DNA of 39,796 nt from assembly GCA_024224815.1 (NCBI GenBank), contig JAAENC010000238.1, positions 1 through 39,796 of the forward strand. Reading direction: 5' to 3'. This document shows positions 29,592-39,672 of the stretch, piece after piece. Source of the DNA: Chloroflexota bacterium. Its GTDB lineage: Bacteria > Chloroflexota > Anaerolineae > Anaerolineales > Villigracilaceae. How positions within the stretch are numbered: the stretch's first letter is position 1; the number at the start of each line of letters is the position of its first letter. A program made the position numbers and the translations under genes. The notes beneath the pieces are model-generated. The model had not been told where the DNA came from. It searched no databases and saw nothing but the letters and a program-made list of their open reading frames with translations.

Positions 29592-30983
29592 CTAGGCTTC
29601 TACAATTTCAGCATCTGCCTTTTTGCTAAATTGGTCACGCCCCAAAAGCCAAAGGGCACCGAGACCGAAGAGAACAACAATCAGCTTGACCAGCCAACCC
29701 GCGAAGGGGACCGACATGACAAGTGAGAGAAGAATTACGCCGATAACTAAAGGCCAAACTTTATGATTAGCTAGTTCCGGTTTGACACGGGCGAGGATCA
29801 GTTTGCCGCCCAATACACTGACGATGATCTTTGTAAGATAGGCGACAGTTAAGATGAAGCCAACGATCAGTGCGAAGAGGGTCAGTAAGCCGATGGCTAT
29901 AATTACGCCGCTTAATCCGCCAAGTGAGAGGAAGCCGAAGATGATCGCGCCGATGATCATGGCTGTAAAGACAACCAGAAGGGCAAAATAGAAAGCGGCG
30001 TAGGCGACGAAGCCCCATCCGAAACTAGGCATAGTTTCTGTTCGCAGTTTATATTCTGCTGCAGCGAGGAAATTGGGGAAAAGCCAACTAACTAAAAGAC
30101 CAATTACGGTTAGGATAATAATAGTACGGAGTAAACCAAGTGCCCAAAATCCGGCCATTTCTGCAGCGGTGGGGGGGACAGGGTGTTCGTAGTTATTATA
30201 GTCGTCGTAACTTGGTTCAATGCGCAGCGTTTCACCCGCAACAACACCAGCGGGGAAAGTCATCTCGTTATAGGCGGTGTAGCTTAAGTCGCCACCAATA
30301 GATGCTGATTTTTCTATCGTGATTCCCGGAGCAACGTGGGGAATATTGATATTCATGGAAGGCCCGTAAGACATGGGTGGGATCGTTTCGCCTTCAGCGG
30401 AAGAGTCTACATAGGCTTTTACATTTCCGTCTACGTTACCGCTTAATTCAAAAGCTGCTGTGCCGGCAGTAATATTGCCTTCTGTATCGCCTGCAACGAG
30501 AACTTGCGCGCCACCGACAACAATATCTCCGCCGATGAAGCTGCCATTTTTTGCTTCAAGGCTTGCGCCGCCGAAGAGCAGGTCATCGCCGATTTTGGCA
30601 TCCGGGCCAAGTTGCATGGCAGCTGCGCCAGAACGAATATCGTCTCCGACAGTGCCGTTAATAACAACACTTTGGGCAAAGGCCATTAAATCACCTTCTA
30701 CAGAGCCATTGATGGTCACATTTTGTGCGCCTGTAACAAGGTCGCCTTCGACTGTACCGTTGATGGTCACGAAAGCTGCTCCTGTGAAAAGATCGCCTTT
30801 AATCGTGCCATCTACGACAACAGTTTCTGCACCGATATAGAGGTCATCTTCGATAATTTCATCTGCTTCGATGATTACTTCATCACCTTCTCGTCCTTCA
30901 AAGGCTGAGGCCGTGGGGACAATGGCGAGGGCAACTAGCAGGAATACTGCTAATGCGCTGAAAATCTTTGTTTTATGGGACAT
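29592..30983 (-). CDS. Bactofilin-like beta-helix protein with membrane domain
   Basis: This 463-residue protein has a signal peptide (residues 1-27), then a series of short repeated units (about 30-200) with G-D-L/G-T/N-G turns (GTIKGDLFTGAAFVTING, GSVEGDLMAFAQSVVING), the pattern of bactofilin right-handed beta-helices. About four membrane helices follow (roughly 283-305, 325-350, 355-390 and 405-452) before a short tail. Bactofilins polymerise as cytoskeleton; here the export signal and membrane part suggest an outer or membrane-bound scaffold. The repeat region makes domain limits approximate. Confidence 0.8.
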   Translation of the reverse strand: MSHKTKIFSALAVFLLVALAIVPTASAFEGREGDEVIIEADEIIEDDLYIGAETVVVDGTIKGDLFTGAAFVTINGTVEGDLVTGAQNVTINGSVEGDLMAFAQSVVINGTVGDDIRSGAAAMQLGPDAKIGDDLLFGGASLEAKNGSFIGGDIVVGGAQVLVAGDTEGNITAGTAAFELSGNVDGNVKAYVDSSAEGETIPPMSYGPSMNINIPHVAPGITIEKSASIGGDLSYTAYNEMTFPAGVVAGETLRIEPSYDDYNNYEHPVPPTAAEMAGFWALGLLRTIIILTVIGLLVSWLFPNFLAAAEYKLRTETMPSFGWGFVAYAAFYFALLVVFTAMIIGAIIFGFLSLGGLSGVIIAIGLLTLFALIVGFILTVAYLTKIIVSVLGGKLILARVKPELANHKVWPLVIGVILLSLVMSVPFAGWLVKLIVVLFGLGALWLLGRDQFSKKADAEIVEA

Positions 30984-31085
30984 GTTTTCTCCTAAATGAG
31001 TAAAAGTTGTTTTTTCTACCCATGTATACGGGAGGGTTTAACGGAAGTTGCATTTTGGGGAAGATGTTTTTAAATGGTAGCAAGC

Positions 31086-32273
31086 CTAAATTGGCGTGTG
31101 TGGCGAATCGGATTTGTTTTCTTTGGTGAGCATCCAGGTGGTTAATCCCCAAACGAGGAGGGGGAGTAATCCGTAGAGGGTTTCTTTTTCCAAGTGAATA
31201 AGTATGGTTGCCACACGAATGAGCACAGAGGCTATGGAAATGGAGAGAAAAATCAGGCTCACTTTAATGAAGTTTGCCCCCTTTTGGAGCAAGTATGCCA
31301 TCGTGAATACGATGCTGATGGTGAGGAGAAGATGGTCGTAGGGCCAAAGATAAAGCGTTGTGAGAAGACCGACGGAGATGAGATGCCCCAAAGCGAGAAT
31401 TGGAGAGGAAAAGCGCCATTTGGCGAGGAGCCAAATATTTAATAATAGAAATAGGAGCAAAAAGATGCTACCTAACCATGCAGTGCATGCTTTGTCGAAA
31501 TTGCATGCCATTGCCGAAGAACCCCAGATTGTTGGGGAGTTGCCGAATTCGTTATTCAATTTTGTGCTGAGAATATTGATATATTTGGGTATCCAGAGTG
31601 GGTCTTTGATAAGGCTGGAAATGAGGAGAAATAGGCCGGTAGATGCGATACCCGCCAGTGCGGTGTGTTTTTTTCTGGAAAGTATCCAGGGGATGAGAAT
31701 AAGCAGGAGGGGAAAACCCACACTAGGTTTTATGGCGAGGAGGGCAATAGTTGCACCGCCCCAAAACCATTTTTCTTTGTGCCAGAGTGTTGCTGCAACG
31801 GTTGTGATGAAAAGATAGAGGGAGCTTAACTGACCGCCCAGAAAATTTGTTGTCGTTGGGCGAAAGATGATATTGGCGAGAATGATGGGGAGGATGAGAT
31901 GTTTTGTCTTATTAAAATCTGTGCTTTTCAATAAGAGCAAAATAGAGATGATCAGGAGACTTTCTGAGAGAAAGGTCCAGGTTATAAAAGCTGTTTTGAG
32001 AGGCAGGAGGCCAAGCGGGGAAAGCAAAATCGCTAAGGGGAGCGGGTAAAGGTAGGCGGGCGAAGCGATACGATCTGTGCCAAATTCTTTATGGGCTTGA
32101 ACCCACTCGGCTGAGTTATATGGATCGCCACCATCCCAGATATTGCGGCTACCGAGCCAAAATTGAAAGAAATCGCTGTTTTGGTATTCGATTATTTCAC
32201 TGATCTTAATGGCGCCAACTAGAAAAATAATAGCGCAGAGCAAAATGATTGCAAATAACCAAAACTTTTTCAT
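31086..32273 (-). CDS. GT87-type (DUF2029) membrane glycosyltransferase
   Basis: This 395-residue protein has about ten membrane helices with the GT87 start pattern: after the first helix, NSDFFQFWLGSRNIWDGGDPYN (an acidic D close to the first loop, then G-x-P-Y), followed by SPAYLYPLPLAILLSPLG. GT87 enzymes such as PimE use polyprenyl-phosphate-sugar donors to build glycolipids or glycoproteins. The ATG at 32273 is preferred; an upstream TTG at 32285 lies inside the previous gene. It is spaced one base after the yjbQ stop, so it is co-transcribed with alr and yjbQ. Confidence 0.8.
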   Translation of the reverse strand: MKKFWLFAIILLCAIIFLVGAIKISEIIEYQNSDFFQFWLGSRNIWDGGDPYNSAEWVQAHKEFGTDRIASPAYLYPLPLAILLSPLGLLPLKTAFITWTFLSESLLIISILLLLKSTDFNKTKHLILPIILANIIFRPTTTNFLGGQLSSLYLFITTVAATLWHKEKWFWGGATIALLAIKPSVGFPLLLILIPWILSRKKHTALAGIASTGLFLLISSLIKDPLWIPKYINILSTKLNNEFGNSPTIWGSSAMACNFDKACTAWLGSIFLLLFLLLNIWLLAKWRFSSPILALGHLISVGLLTTLYLWPYDHLLLTISIVFTMAYLLQKGANFIKVSLIFLSISIASVLIRVATILIHLEKETLYGLLPLLVWGLTTWMLTKENKSDSPHTPI

Positions 32274-32274
32274 T

Positions 32275-32694
32275 TTATTCCCCAATGATCTTGATCAAGA
32301 CTCGCTTTCTTCTTCTACCGTCAAATTCGCCGTAGAATATTTGCTCCCATGTGCCAAAGTCAAGTTTTCCATTGGTTATGGCAACAAGGACTTCGCGCCC
32401 CATGATCTGTCTTTTCATGTGGGCATCAGCGTTATCTTCGCCAGTGTCGTTATGGCGATATTGGTCAATGGGGGCATGGGGGGCAAGTTTTTCGAGCCAT
32501 TCTTCATAATCCTGATGCAGACCATATTCATGGTCATTGATAAAGACAGAGGCGGTGATATGCATGGCGTTTACAAGGACGAAGCCTTCTTGAATTCCAC
32601 TTTCGCGCAGGGCTTCGTTCACTTGGGGCGTGATATTGATGAATTCGCGGCGGGTAGGGGTATGGAACCAGAGTTCTTTACGGTAGGATTTCAT
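32275..32694 (-). CDS. yjbQ: YjbQ/UPF0047-family protein
   Basis: This 139-residue protein matches UPF0047: [33 protein letters not shown], then [20 protein letters not shown] and [41 protein letters not shown] near the C-terminus (the G-x-W-Q-x-I pattern). Some members have weak thiamine-phosphate synthase activity; the natural role is unsettled. It lies between alr and the GT87 gene. Confidence 0.9.
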   Translation of the reverse strand: MKSYRKELWFHTPTRREFINITPQVNEALRESGIQEGFVLVNAMHITASVFINDHEYGLHQDYEEWLEKLAPHAPIDQYRHNDTGEDNADAHMKRQIMGREVLVAITNGKLDFGTWEQIFYGEFDGRRRKRVLIKIIGE

Positions 32695-32716
32695 GTTTTC
32701 CTCACTAAATTGAAAT

Positions 32717-33871
32717 TTAGTTATTTATATAGATTCTTGGCACACGTGTATTAATATTGGTCAAAATCTCGTAAGGGATCGTCCCTGCCCAGCGGGCGAG
32801 GTCTTCGGCGGTGATTCGTTGGTCATCTTGTTCACCGATGAGAACGACTTTATCACCGTTATAGCCTGTACCATTGGGGCCGAGATTGACGACCATTTGG
32901 TCCATGCAAATGCGCCCAACTTGGGGGATTTTGACTCCGCGAATGATGACTTGGGCTTTATTTGACATAGCACGAAAATAACCGTCGCCATAACCAACAG
33001 GGACGGTGATAACGCGTGTATTCTCATCCGATTGCCAAGTTGATCCGTAGGAGACTGGATGATTGGCTTGGGTGACCTTAAAGTAGACGACTTTTGACGA
33101 CCAAGATAGAGCGGGTGTCACAGTAATAGTGCGTTTGACTTCATCGGAGGGATAAACGCCGTAGAGCATAATGCCCGGACGCACCATATCAAATTTTGCT
33201 TCGTCGCAGAGCTGGAGAATCGCGCCGGAGTTTGCCATATGTCGAAGGGGCGGCACAGGAAGAGAATGTTTGGGGTAAAAATCGAGTACTTCGTTGAAAC
33301 GAGCAAGTTGAATTTGGGCGTGACTCAGATCATCTGCATCCGAATTAGCAAAATGAGAATAAATCCCTTCGGTGATGACATTTTTACATCCCAGCGCGGC
33401 TTCCTGTAACGTGTGAGCGTTGTAATAATGAACGCCGATGCGCTCCATGCCTGTATCAATTTTGAGATGCACGAGGGCTTTTTTGCCTAGAATTTCGGCA
33501 GCGCGATCAATTTGCTGGAGTCTCTCGACAGAGGATGCGGTGAGAGTGAGATCGTGCTTAATAAAATCGGGGATTTGCTCTTCCCAAATGCCGCCAAGGA
33601 CAAGAATGGGCGTTTTGATATCCATTTCGCGGAGGAGAATGCCTTCTTCGAGAACGGCGACGCCGATATAGTCGGCGTGCGGCGCAAGGTGCCGAGCGAC
33701 CATATCCATGCCATGACCATAGGCATTGGCTTTGATAACGATCATCACTTTGGCAGGAAAAACCTTTTCTTTGATGGCTTTCAGGTTCGCGCAAAGATGC
33801 TCAAGATTAACTTCAACATGCGTAGGGCGTATCCCGCCGCTAGAGGTAATAGTTGGTTGGTTGAGTTGCAT
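32717..33871 (-). CDS. alr: Alanine racemase
   Basis: This 384-residue PLP enzyme interconverts L- and D-alanine for peptidoglycan. PLP lysine K47 lies in [10 protein letters not shown]. The second catalytic Tyr lies in the VSYG motif and is followed by VPVGYGDGY. The late CMDQ motif ([13 protein letters not shown]) is present. The length is normal. It heads the alr-yjbQ-GT87 cluster. Confidence 0.93.
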   Translation of the reverse strand: MQLNQPTITSSGGIRPTHVEVNLEHLCANLKAIKEKVFPAKVMIVIKANAYGHGMDMVARHLAPHADYIGVAVLEEGILLREMDIKTPILVLGGIWEEQIPDFIKHDLTLTASSVERLQQIDRAAEILGKKALVHLKIDTGMERIGVHYYNAHTLQEAALGCKNVITEGIYSHFANSDADDLSHAQIQLARFNEVLDFYPKHSLPVPPLRHMANSGAILQLCDEAKFDMVRPGIMLYGVYPSDEVKRTITVTPALSWSSKVVYFKVTQANHPVSYGSTWQSDENTRVITVPVGYGDGYFRAMSNKAQVIIRGVKIPQVGRICMDQMVVNLGPNGTGYNGDKVVLIGEQDDQRITAEDLARWAGTIPYEILTNINTRVPRIYINN

Positions 33872-33991
33872 GAGGGGATTATAAGGGATTTTTTTGAATT
33901 GGGAGCTAGGTGAGTGAGTTGTTTTCTCTGCGTAAATCCGCGCTCTACCTATTGGAAAATTTCATTAACAAGATAAAACCCAAGAATAGAA

Positions 33992-36900
33992 CTATCTTTT
34001 TCTGTAGTATTTAATTATTAGGCGAGGACGATTTCGAAGGATATCGTCTCCGCTGTAGAATCTTAGATAGTCGTATGTCATGTTGTTGTTATCATCTAGT
34101 TGAAATCTTAGGCGAAGTTGTGTGATCCCGTAGCGATTGATGCAATTAAATGCTGAACTGTCTAAAAATGCCCAGTACCAGTCTCCTATGGGGATGTTTT
34201 GTATTGTGGCTACTGCATCCAGGCAGGAGGGGCTTTGAAAATCGGAGCTTTGTAAGCTTCTGTCTGGTATAGAGCCGAAGGCTCCGTAGCGAATATCTAC
34301 AAGAATATTTTGGTGGGTTGCGAAGGGATTTGTGCCAGCCATATCATATTTTTTAATCATTAGCACAGCTTCTGTGATAACGCTGTTGTTTGGGAGGCGA
34401 TGTGTGGGGAATTGTAAAATACTCCTATATTGGCTATTTTGGTGGCTGTCTCCTAAAACCAGAGTGGTGGCTTTGGCGTTTATGGCACCACCCTGATTGC
34501 TATTTTCACTTGATTCGAGTACGTAGCCGTCATTTTTGCCGTTGGACGTGAAAGCTTCGGTAATTAATTTCACGGGGATTTTATTGATCGTATATTCCTC
34601 TCCTGTGGTGAAGTTACCATTGCCTGTGCCTGCTCCACCCAAAGGATTACCCAGAGTATCAACAATACTGTCGTTATCGAGGATGTCCAGACGTAAGGTG
34701 CCACTCCCACTGCCTGTTCCAGCGGTGATCGTGTACATATTATCAGAACCATTGATACTTGTGATAACCGCGTTGATGATATTACCTGTGGAAGAGAGGG
34801 AAAAATCGCTTGCGTCCACACCGGAAACTGCTTCCGTGAAACCGACCAAGAAGGTGATTTTATCGGCAGTCGTCGGATTGGAATTCGTACGCAGACTTCC
34901 TGTCACGATTGGCGCGGTTCTGTCAATTGTATATACCTCCCCAGTATTGAAATTCCCATTGCCTGCACCCATCCCTCCCAAGGGGTATCCTGCTCTATTT
35001 ATGATGCTGTCGTTATCCAGAATGTCCAGCCGAAGCGAGCCATTTCCGTTGCCTGTAAAAATAGAAACAGTATATTTGTTCCCGGAGCCGCTGATGTTTC
35101 TTAGGGCTGCGCCAGTGATATTGCCTGTAGTAGCTAGGAAAAAATCGCTTGTGTCTACGCCTGTAACGGATTCGGAGAAGGTCAGGGATAAGGTGATGTT
35201 GTCGGAAGAAGTCGGGTTGGGATTATCACTCAGGATACCCGTTACTTTTGGTACAGTTGGCGCAATTCTTATTGTATAAACCTCTCCTGTGTTGAAATTT
35301 CCATCGCTGATGCTTATTCCGCCCAACGGGTTTTCTCTTGTGTTCAGAATGGAGTTATCGTCCACAAGGTCCAGCCGGATATTGCCGCTGCCAGAGCCAG
35401 TATCCACATTAACTGTATAGGTTGTCCCCGAGATGGGAGCTACGCTTGTGATTGCCGCATCGATGATGCTTGGACTGGTTGTGAGCGTAAAGTCATTGAA
35501 AGGTGGGGAAATACTTACGCCTGTTACAGGCTCTGAAAATCCGACTATGAAATTTACGCTGGTTGCATCAGTGGGATTTGAGTCAGCACGTAAAATGGAT
35601 AAAACTTTAGGAGAGAGAGTAACTGTGGAAATATACTCGTACGTACCAATATCGGGCGCAGAGCCGCTAAAGCCGTCATTGATTCCGGGGATAATCGCGC
35701 CCCGATCTATATTTGAGCTTGACGAATCTAGAGTGAAGCTACCAGTGCTTAGATTTGTCAAGCCAGGATAATTTTCATGGCTGTTGCATGCAAGACCGGT
35801 GGCAGCGCACAACTCTATGGCGGTAGCGAAATCTATATTTTCCCACCTGAAATGGGGACTGTGAGCGGGATACCAGTTGTTATTATCCCAGTCATGGTTG
35901 GTGGAGCCGGCACGAACTTCGTAGACGGCATATCCATTGTTCTGGAAGATATTATTGCGCAAAATTGTGTTATGGGCCGGGGTGATGAAGTCCATAGCGG
36001 CGATATCCTGCGCCATTGTCCAGAATGTGTTGTGATAAATTAGTACAATACCATCAGAGTTATTAGCCCATTTGATGCCCCGCCCCGTGTAGTTGGCGAA
36101 GGTAGAACGCAATACCCACGCGGGTCCTATCGTGACTGGAGCCACGGATACGCCAACGAAGGTTGAATTGAAGATGTTATTTCTAAAACGATGATTGATG
36201 CAAGCACCTTCTGGCTCTAGCGCATCGTCACTTATGTGGTGAATGTGATTATTGTAGACATCGATATCGAATGCCAGTGCAGGATTTTCTAATGCGCCAG
36301 AAGATCCAGTATAGATGCCATTGAAGAAATGGTGTAGTTCGTTCCCTCGCACAATGGCTCCGATATGCCCCCTGAGAACGATGGCTGTTCCTTCCATTGA
36401 AGATCCTTTAACATTATCCCAAAGCCATTCATTTACAGGAGGATCATAGATTTCATTATATTCAATACGCGTATCATTGCCTCGCTCCTCACCACCGGTC
36501 CAGTTGATGTATATGCCCAGTTGCATATTGTGAATTTTGTTTTTTCGAATGACGATATGTGACGCGTTTTTTGCGCAGACTCCACAGCCATCAAATCCTG
36601 TGCCGTAAAATTGCATCTCGAAGCCCTCGATCCAGAGCCAGTCCCGACTATCCACATCAAAAGCATGGTTAAGATGTGGCACCTGCCATGTGTGATTGGA
36701 TGGATTGTCATGGCTCCGCACATACAACTTTGATGTGCTGTGATCTAGGTACCAGCCATCACCCCTTGGTTTATTCAGAAGGCTTTGGAGATCTCTATAG
36801 TTATAAAAGCGTTGCTGGTCACGTGCCAAATACTCAAAAGAGTTTTCTACCCTCATGAACCAAATCTTTGCTTTACTATAAGGTCTCCAGATATTCCCCG

Positions 36901-37573
36901 AAAAGGTTTTAGAACCATCTAAAAGCGCACCATTGCCTTCAGCTTTGACTTGTATCCAATTTCCCACACTGCCCGAAGTTGGGAATGTAATCTCTTCATG
37001 ATAAATACCATCCGCAACCAATACTTTTGTCCCTGGAGTGGCATGGTTTACGCCATCCTGTATATTCTGGAAAGGAGTTGATGCAGAGCCGTCACCGCCG
37101 GGTGCTGCGTCGTCATCTACATGCAAGATTGCAGAGGGAATAAACTGAAGTTCTTCCGGCTGAGTAGAGATCGAAGCACTGATTTCAGCCGTCCTACCAA
37201 CAACCTTAATGCTATAAGCTGTTGCGGGCGATAGTTCAAATAAGCTTCCGACAAGACGGCCATCATCAATGCGCATAAGCCGATGTCCTGTTTGCCAGAT
37301 AGTTTCATTATTTTGACGATACATCAACTCTGCTGTTTTGGGTAGGTCAACACCGCTGACGACAACGCCAATAGTTTCAATATTGGGATATAAACTCAAT
37401 TGTGTAAAGGTGGAGTAGCTATTAAACTGCCCCCCACTCGTTTCAACGGGAGAACGCGTAATATTGCCAGGAGCGGCCATCGCCCCTGCAGGCAGAATGC
37501 TGACCAGCAAGGCCATCAGTAAAAGCGAAATAGAACCACGCGAAAAAATATTCACATATTTGGTTCCCATCAT
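33992..37573 (-). CDS. Large secreted protein: parallel beta-helix, three Ig-like repeats, DNRLRE domain
   Basis: This 1193-residue protein has a signal peptide (about residues 1-33, ending AMAAPG). It has a right-handed parallel beta-helix region from about residue 145 to 640, with a DUF1565-like start (VDDDAAPGGDGSASTPFQNIQDGVNHA) and inner asparagine ladders. Three degenerate repeats of about 115 residues each (651-768, 769-885 and 886-997) carry the core V-x-x-F-[ST]-E-x-V-[ST]-G-V and GNFNTGE, and are bacterial Ig-like adhesion modules. The C-terminal segment (about 998-1193) resembles a DNRLRE surface domain. No catalytic residues of polysaccharide lyases could be fixed, so it may bind rather than cut. 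Surface or extracellular function is inferred. Confidence 0.82.
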   Translation of the reverse strand: MMGTKYVNIFSRGSISLLLMALLVSILPAGAMAAPGNITRSPVETSGGQFNSYSTFTQLSLYPNIETIGVVVSGVDLPKTAELMYRQNNETIWQTGHRLMRIDDGRLVGSLFELSPATAYSIKVVGRTAEISASISTQPEELQFIPSAILHVDDDAAPGGDGSASTPFQNIQDGVNHATPGTKVLVADGIYHEEITFPTSGSVGNWIQVKAEGNGALLDGSKTFSGNIWRPYSKAKIWFMRVENSFEYLARDQQRFYNYRDLQSLLNKPRGDGWYLDHSTSKLYVRSHDNPSNHTWQVPHLNHAFDVDSRDWLWIEGFEMQFYGTGFDGCGVCAKNASHIVIRKNKIHNMQLGIYINWTGGEERGNDTRIEYNEIYDPPVNEWLWDNVKGSSMEGTAIVLRGHIGAIVRGNELHHFFNGIYTGSSGALENPALAFDIDVYNNHIHHISDDALEPEGACINHRFRNNIFNSTFVGVSVAPVTIGPAWVLRSTFANYTGRGIKWANNSDGIVLIYHNTFWTMAQDIAAMDFITPAHNTILRNNIFQNNGYAVYEVRAGSTNHDWDNNNWYPAHSPHFRWENIDFATAIELCAATGLACNSHENYPGLTNLSTGSFTLDSSSSNIDRGAIIPGINDGFSGSAPDIGTYEYISTVTLSPKVLSILRADSNPTDATSVNFIVGFSEPVTGVSISPPFNDFTLTTSPSIIDAAITSVAPISGTTYTVNVDTGSGSGNIRLDLVDDNSILNTRENPLGGISISDGNFNTGEVYTIRIAPTVPKVTGILSDNPNPTSSDNITLSLTFSESVTGVDTSDFFLATTGNITGAALRNISGSGNKYTVSIFTGNGNGSLRLDILDNDSIINRAGYPLGGMGAGNGNFNTGEVYTIDRTAPIVTGSLRTNSNPTTADKITFLVGFTEAVSGVDASDFSLSSTGNIINAVITSINGSDNMYTITAGTGSGSGTLRLDILDNDSIVDTLGNPLGGAGTGNGNFTTGEEYTINKIPVKLITEAFTSNGKNDGYVLESSENSNQGGAINAKATTLVLGDSHQNSQYRSILQFPTHRLPNNSVITEAVLMIKKYDMAGTNPFATHQNILVDIRYGAFGSIPDRSLQSSDFQSPSCLDAVATIQNIPIGDWYWAFLDSSAFNCINRYGITQLRLRFQLDDNNNMTYDYLRFYSGDDILRNRPRLIIKYYRKR

Positions 37574-37987
37574 CCTTTCCTTTCCAAAGGTGGTAATGAT
37601 AGCAAGGTGTGATGTTCAAGATATTCTATCTCGCTCAATATATGTCCTCCCAATACTTTCTGTGCGTGGCTATTTACATTATCCAAGACTTTCGCTTCTC
37701 TCGCAAAGACGGGGATTAGAAATCCCCTTCGAGTCTTTTTCAATCTTTAGAGTGAAAGTCCTATTATCAAAAAAAGCAATATATATACCTTATAGCATTT
37801 TTAGTGTGATAACTTTAGAATAAATACATTACAGTTTCTGAATTTTAGGCAGTAGAGCTTTCTTTCTTTTGCCCGCGCAAATCCGCTGCCTGTACCTTGA
37901 GTGGGATAAATCCTCTAGCCCCGTGTTCTATCCTTCAGTGATAAAATCCAACATCTTAAACCAATTTATTAGAGGTTTTGTCCTGAT
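37574..37987. other. Gene-free spacer between the beta-helix gene and aconitase X
   Basis: These 414 bases hold no gene. A structured inverted-repeat region at 37687-37760 lies within it: outer pair GACTTTC/GAAAGTC, then CTCT/AGAG, AAAGAC/GTCTTT and GGGGATT/AATCCCC nested inside. The rest is AT-rich, with no clear promoter. On the minus strand the structure would fall in the leader of the beta-helix gene. Confidence 0.5.
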
Positions 37988-39253
37988 ATGACTCTTCAAC
38001 TCACAGAGAGAGACCGCGCAATGCTACGCGGCGATGAGGGTGCGGCAAAAAAGATGGCGATGTCCATTATTATCCGCATGGCAGAGATTTCAAAGGCTGA
38101 GAAGCTCTTGGATATCGTCGGTGCGCATATAGACAGCACCGTTTATATCGGCGATGCGGGTCTCGAATTTGCAGAAAAACTGGCATCGTTGGGTGCAAAA
38201 GTCGCGGTCCCGACCACTTTAAACGTCAGCGGTATTGATGAACATCATTGGCAGGAATGGGCTGTAGCCTCTGAGTGGGCGAATCCTGCACACCGCCAGA
38301 TGATCGCTTATCGGAGTATGGGGACGATCCAAACCTGGACATGCGCCCCGTACCAAGCGCCGACAAAGCCCGCTTTTGGGGATCAAATTGCCTGGGGAGA
38401 ATCAAATGCGATTGTCTTCGCCAACTCCGTGATCGGCGCGCGCACCGAGCGTTATCCTGATCTTTTTGATATTTGCTGTGCCATTACAGGACGCGCTCCT
38501 GCAATGGGCTTGCATCTGAGCAAAAATCGTGCCGGGAAAATTCTCTTTCGTCTCGTCGATATTTCAGAAGAACTCCAAAAAAGCGATGATTTTTATCCCG
38601 TGTTAGGCAATCTGATCGGGAAATTGGCGCTGGATAAGATCCCCGTGATTGATGGGATGACAATTCGTCCGACGGATGACCAATTCAAGGCTTTTGGTGC
38701 GGGGGCGGCATCTTCGGGGGGCGTTGCCATGTTCCATGTGGTTGGGGTCACGCCCGAAGCGCCTACGCTGGAAGATGCTTTTCATGGCAATGAGCCAGCC
38801 CAAATCACGGACGTGACGATGGATATGTTAAGAGAATCGCGTCAGGCGCTTAATCATAGCAATTCCAGTAAATTGGATATGGTCGCGGTCGGCTGTCCCC
38901 ATCTCTCTTTGGTAGAGTACAAAAAACTTGCTTCTTTGGTCAAAGGTAAAAGCAAGCATCCTGACGTGCAATTTTTGATTACATCCAATCGCGCAATGAC
39001 GCAGCTTGCGCAAGAGGCAGGCATTCTGTCTTTGCTCAAAGATTTTGGTGTGAAAATCACCGTAGATACTTGCTCGCTAACATCGCCGATGCTCCCGCCT
39101 GAAATCAAAAAGATGATGACAAATTCGGCGAAACATTCTTACTATAGCCCGGGATTATTGGGCAGAGATGTTGCTTTTGGCAGTCTGGAAGATTGCGTGA
39201 ATTCGGCAGTTGCGGGGCATATTGTTCAGGATGAAAGATTATGGAAAGAATAG
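37988..39253 (+). CDS. Aconitase X, large (catalytic) subunit
   Basis: This 421-residue protein matches the large subunit of two-part aconitase X enzymes. TWTCAPYQ and DTCSLTSPMLPP hold the likely cluster cysteines. WGESNAIVFANSVIGARTERYPD and DICCAITGRAPAMGLH are the family core. Known functions are phosphomevalonate dehydratase in the archaeal mevalonate pathway and cis-3-hydroxyproline dehydratase in bacteria. Separate subunits, as here, resemble the first type, but sequence alone does not decide. It overlaps the small subunit gene by 13 bases. Confidence 0.88.
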   Translation: MTLQLTERDRAMLRGDEGAAKKMAMSIIIRMAEISKAEKLLDIVGAHIDSTVYIGDAGLEFAEKLASLGAKVAVPTTLNVSGIDEHHWQEWAVASEWANPAHRQMIAYRSMGTIQTWTCAPYQAPTKPAFGDQIAWGESNAIVFANSVIGARTERYPDLFDICCAITGRAPAMGLHLSKNRAGKILFRLVDISEELQKSDDFYPVLGNLIGKLALDKIPVIDGMTIRPTDDQFKAFGAGAASSGGVAMFHVVGVTPEAPTLEDAFHGNEPAQITDVTMDMLRESRQALNHSNSSKLDMVAVGCPHLSLVEYKKLASLVKGKSKHPDVQFLITSNRAMTQLAQEAGILSLLKDFGVKITVDTCSLTSPMLPPEIKKMMTNSAKHSYYSPGLLGRDVAFGSLEDCVNSAVAGHIVQDERLWKE

Positions 39254-39672
39254 TTTTAGAAGGGAAAGTTGTCGTTCCTGGTGAGGCCCAAGGTGTAGCT
39301 TTGGTTGCCAACGAACCGCTCTCTTTTTGGGGTGGCTACGACCAGAAAACGGGCGAGATTATTGACAGGCGGCACGTTTTATCAGGGCAAAATGCAAAGG
39401 ATAAAGTGCTCGCAATCCCATTTACGCGCGGATCATCTACCACGACTGCCGTTTTATTGGATGCGATCCGAGCAAATACCGCGCCCGCGGCAATTATCAC
39501 CACCGAGACCGATTTTTTCTTTGCGCTTGCTTCCGTTGTGGCAGATGAATTATTTTCATCCCCGCTTTCTCTGGTCACACTTAATGAAAATGATTTTGCC
39601 AAATTAAAAAGCGACGATAATATTCAGATCACGGCTGAGGGAAAGGTGATTGTCTCGGGAGTGGCGATTTAG
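39241..39672 (+). CDS. Aconitase X, small subunit (DUF126)
   Basis: This 143-residue swivelling-domain subunit has the DUF126 pattern: GKVVVPGEAQGVALVANEPLSFWGG, then TGEIIDRRHVLSGQ and the conserved PFTRGSSTTTAVLLDAI with GSS, and an AIITTETD-type strand. It joins the large subunit to form the active site. The two genes overlap (13 bases). An IS1-like element appears to begin right at its stop codon. Confidence 0.9.
   Translation: MERIVLEGKVVVPGEAQGVALVANEPLSFWGGYDQKTGEIIDRRHVLSGQNAKDKVLAIPFTRGSSTTTAVLLDAIRANTAPAAIITTETDFFFALASVVADELFSSPLSLVTLNENDFAKLKSDDNIQITAEGKVIVSGVAI

Noticed and set aside
34536-35279. Long plus-strand frame of 247 codons opposite the secreted protein
   Set aside because: It lies antisense to the Ig-like repeats of the 33992-37573 gene; its length follows from the low-complexity Ser/Thr/Gly codons there. 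No family pattern or ribosome site.
37687-37760. Cyclic di-GMP-I riboswitch in the leader of the beta-helix gene
   Set aside because: The conserved core (GCAAAC, GCAAAGCC and tetraloop-receptor parts) is not present; only nested stems remain.
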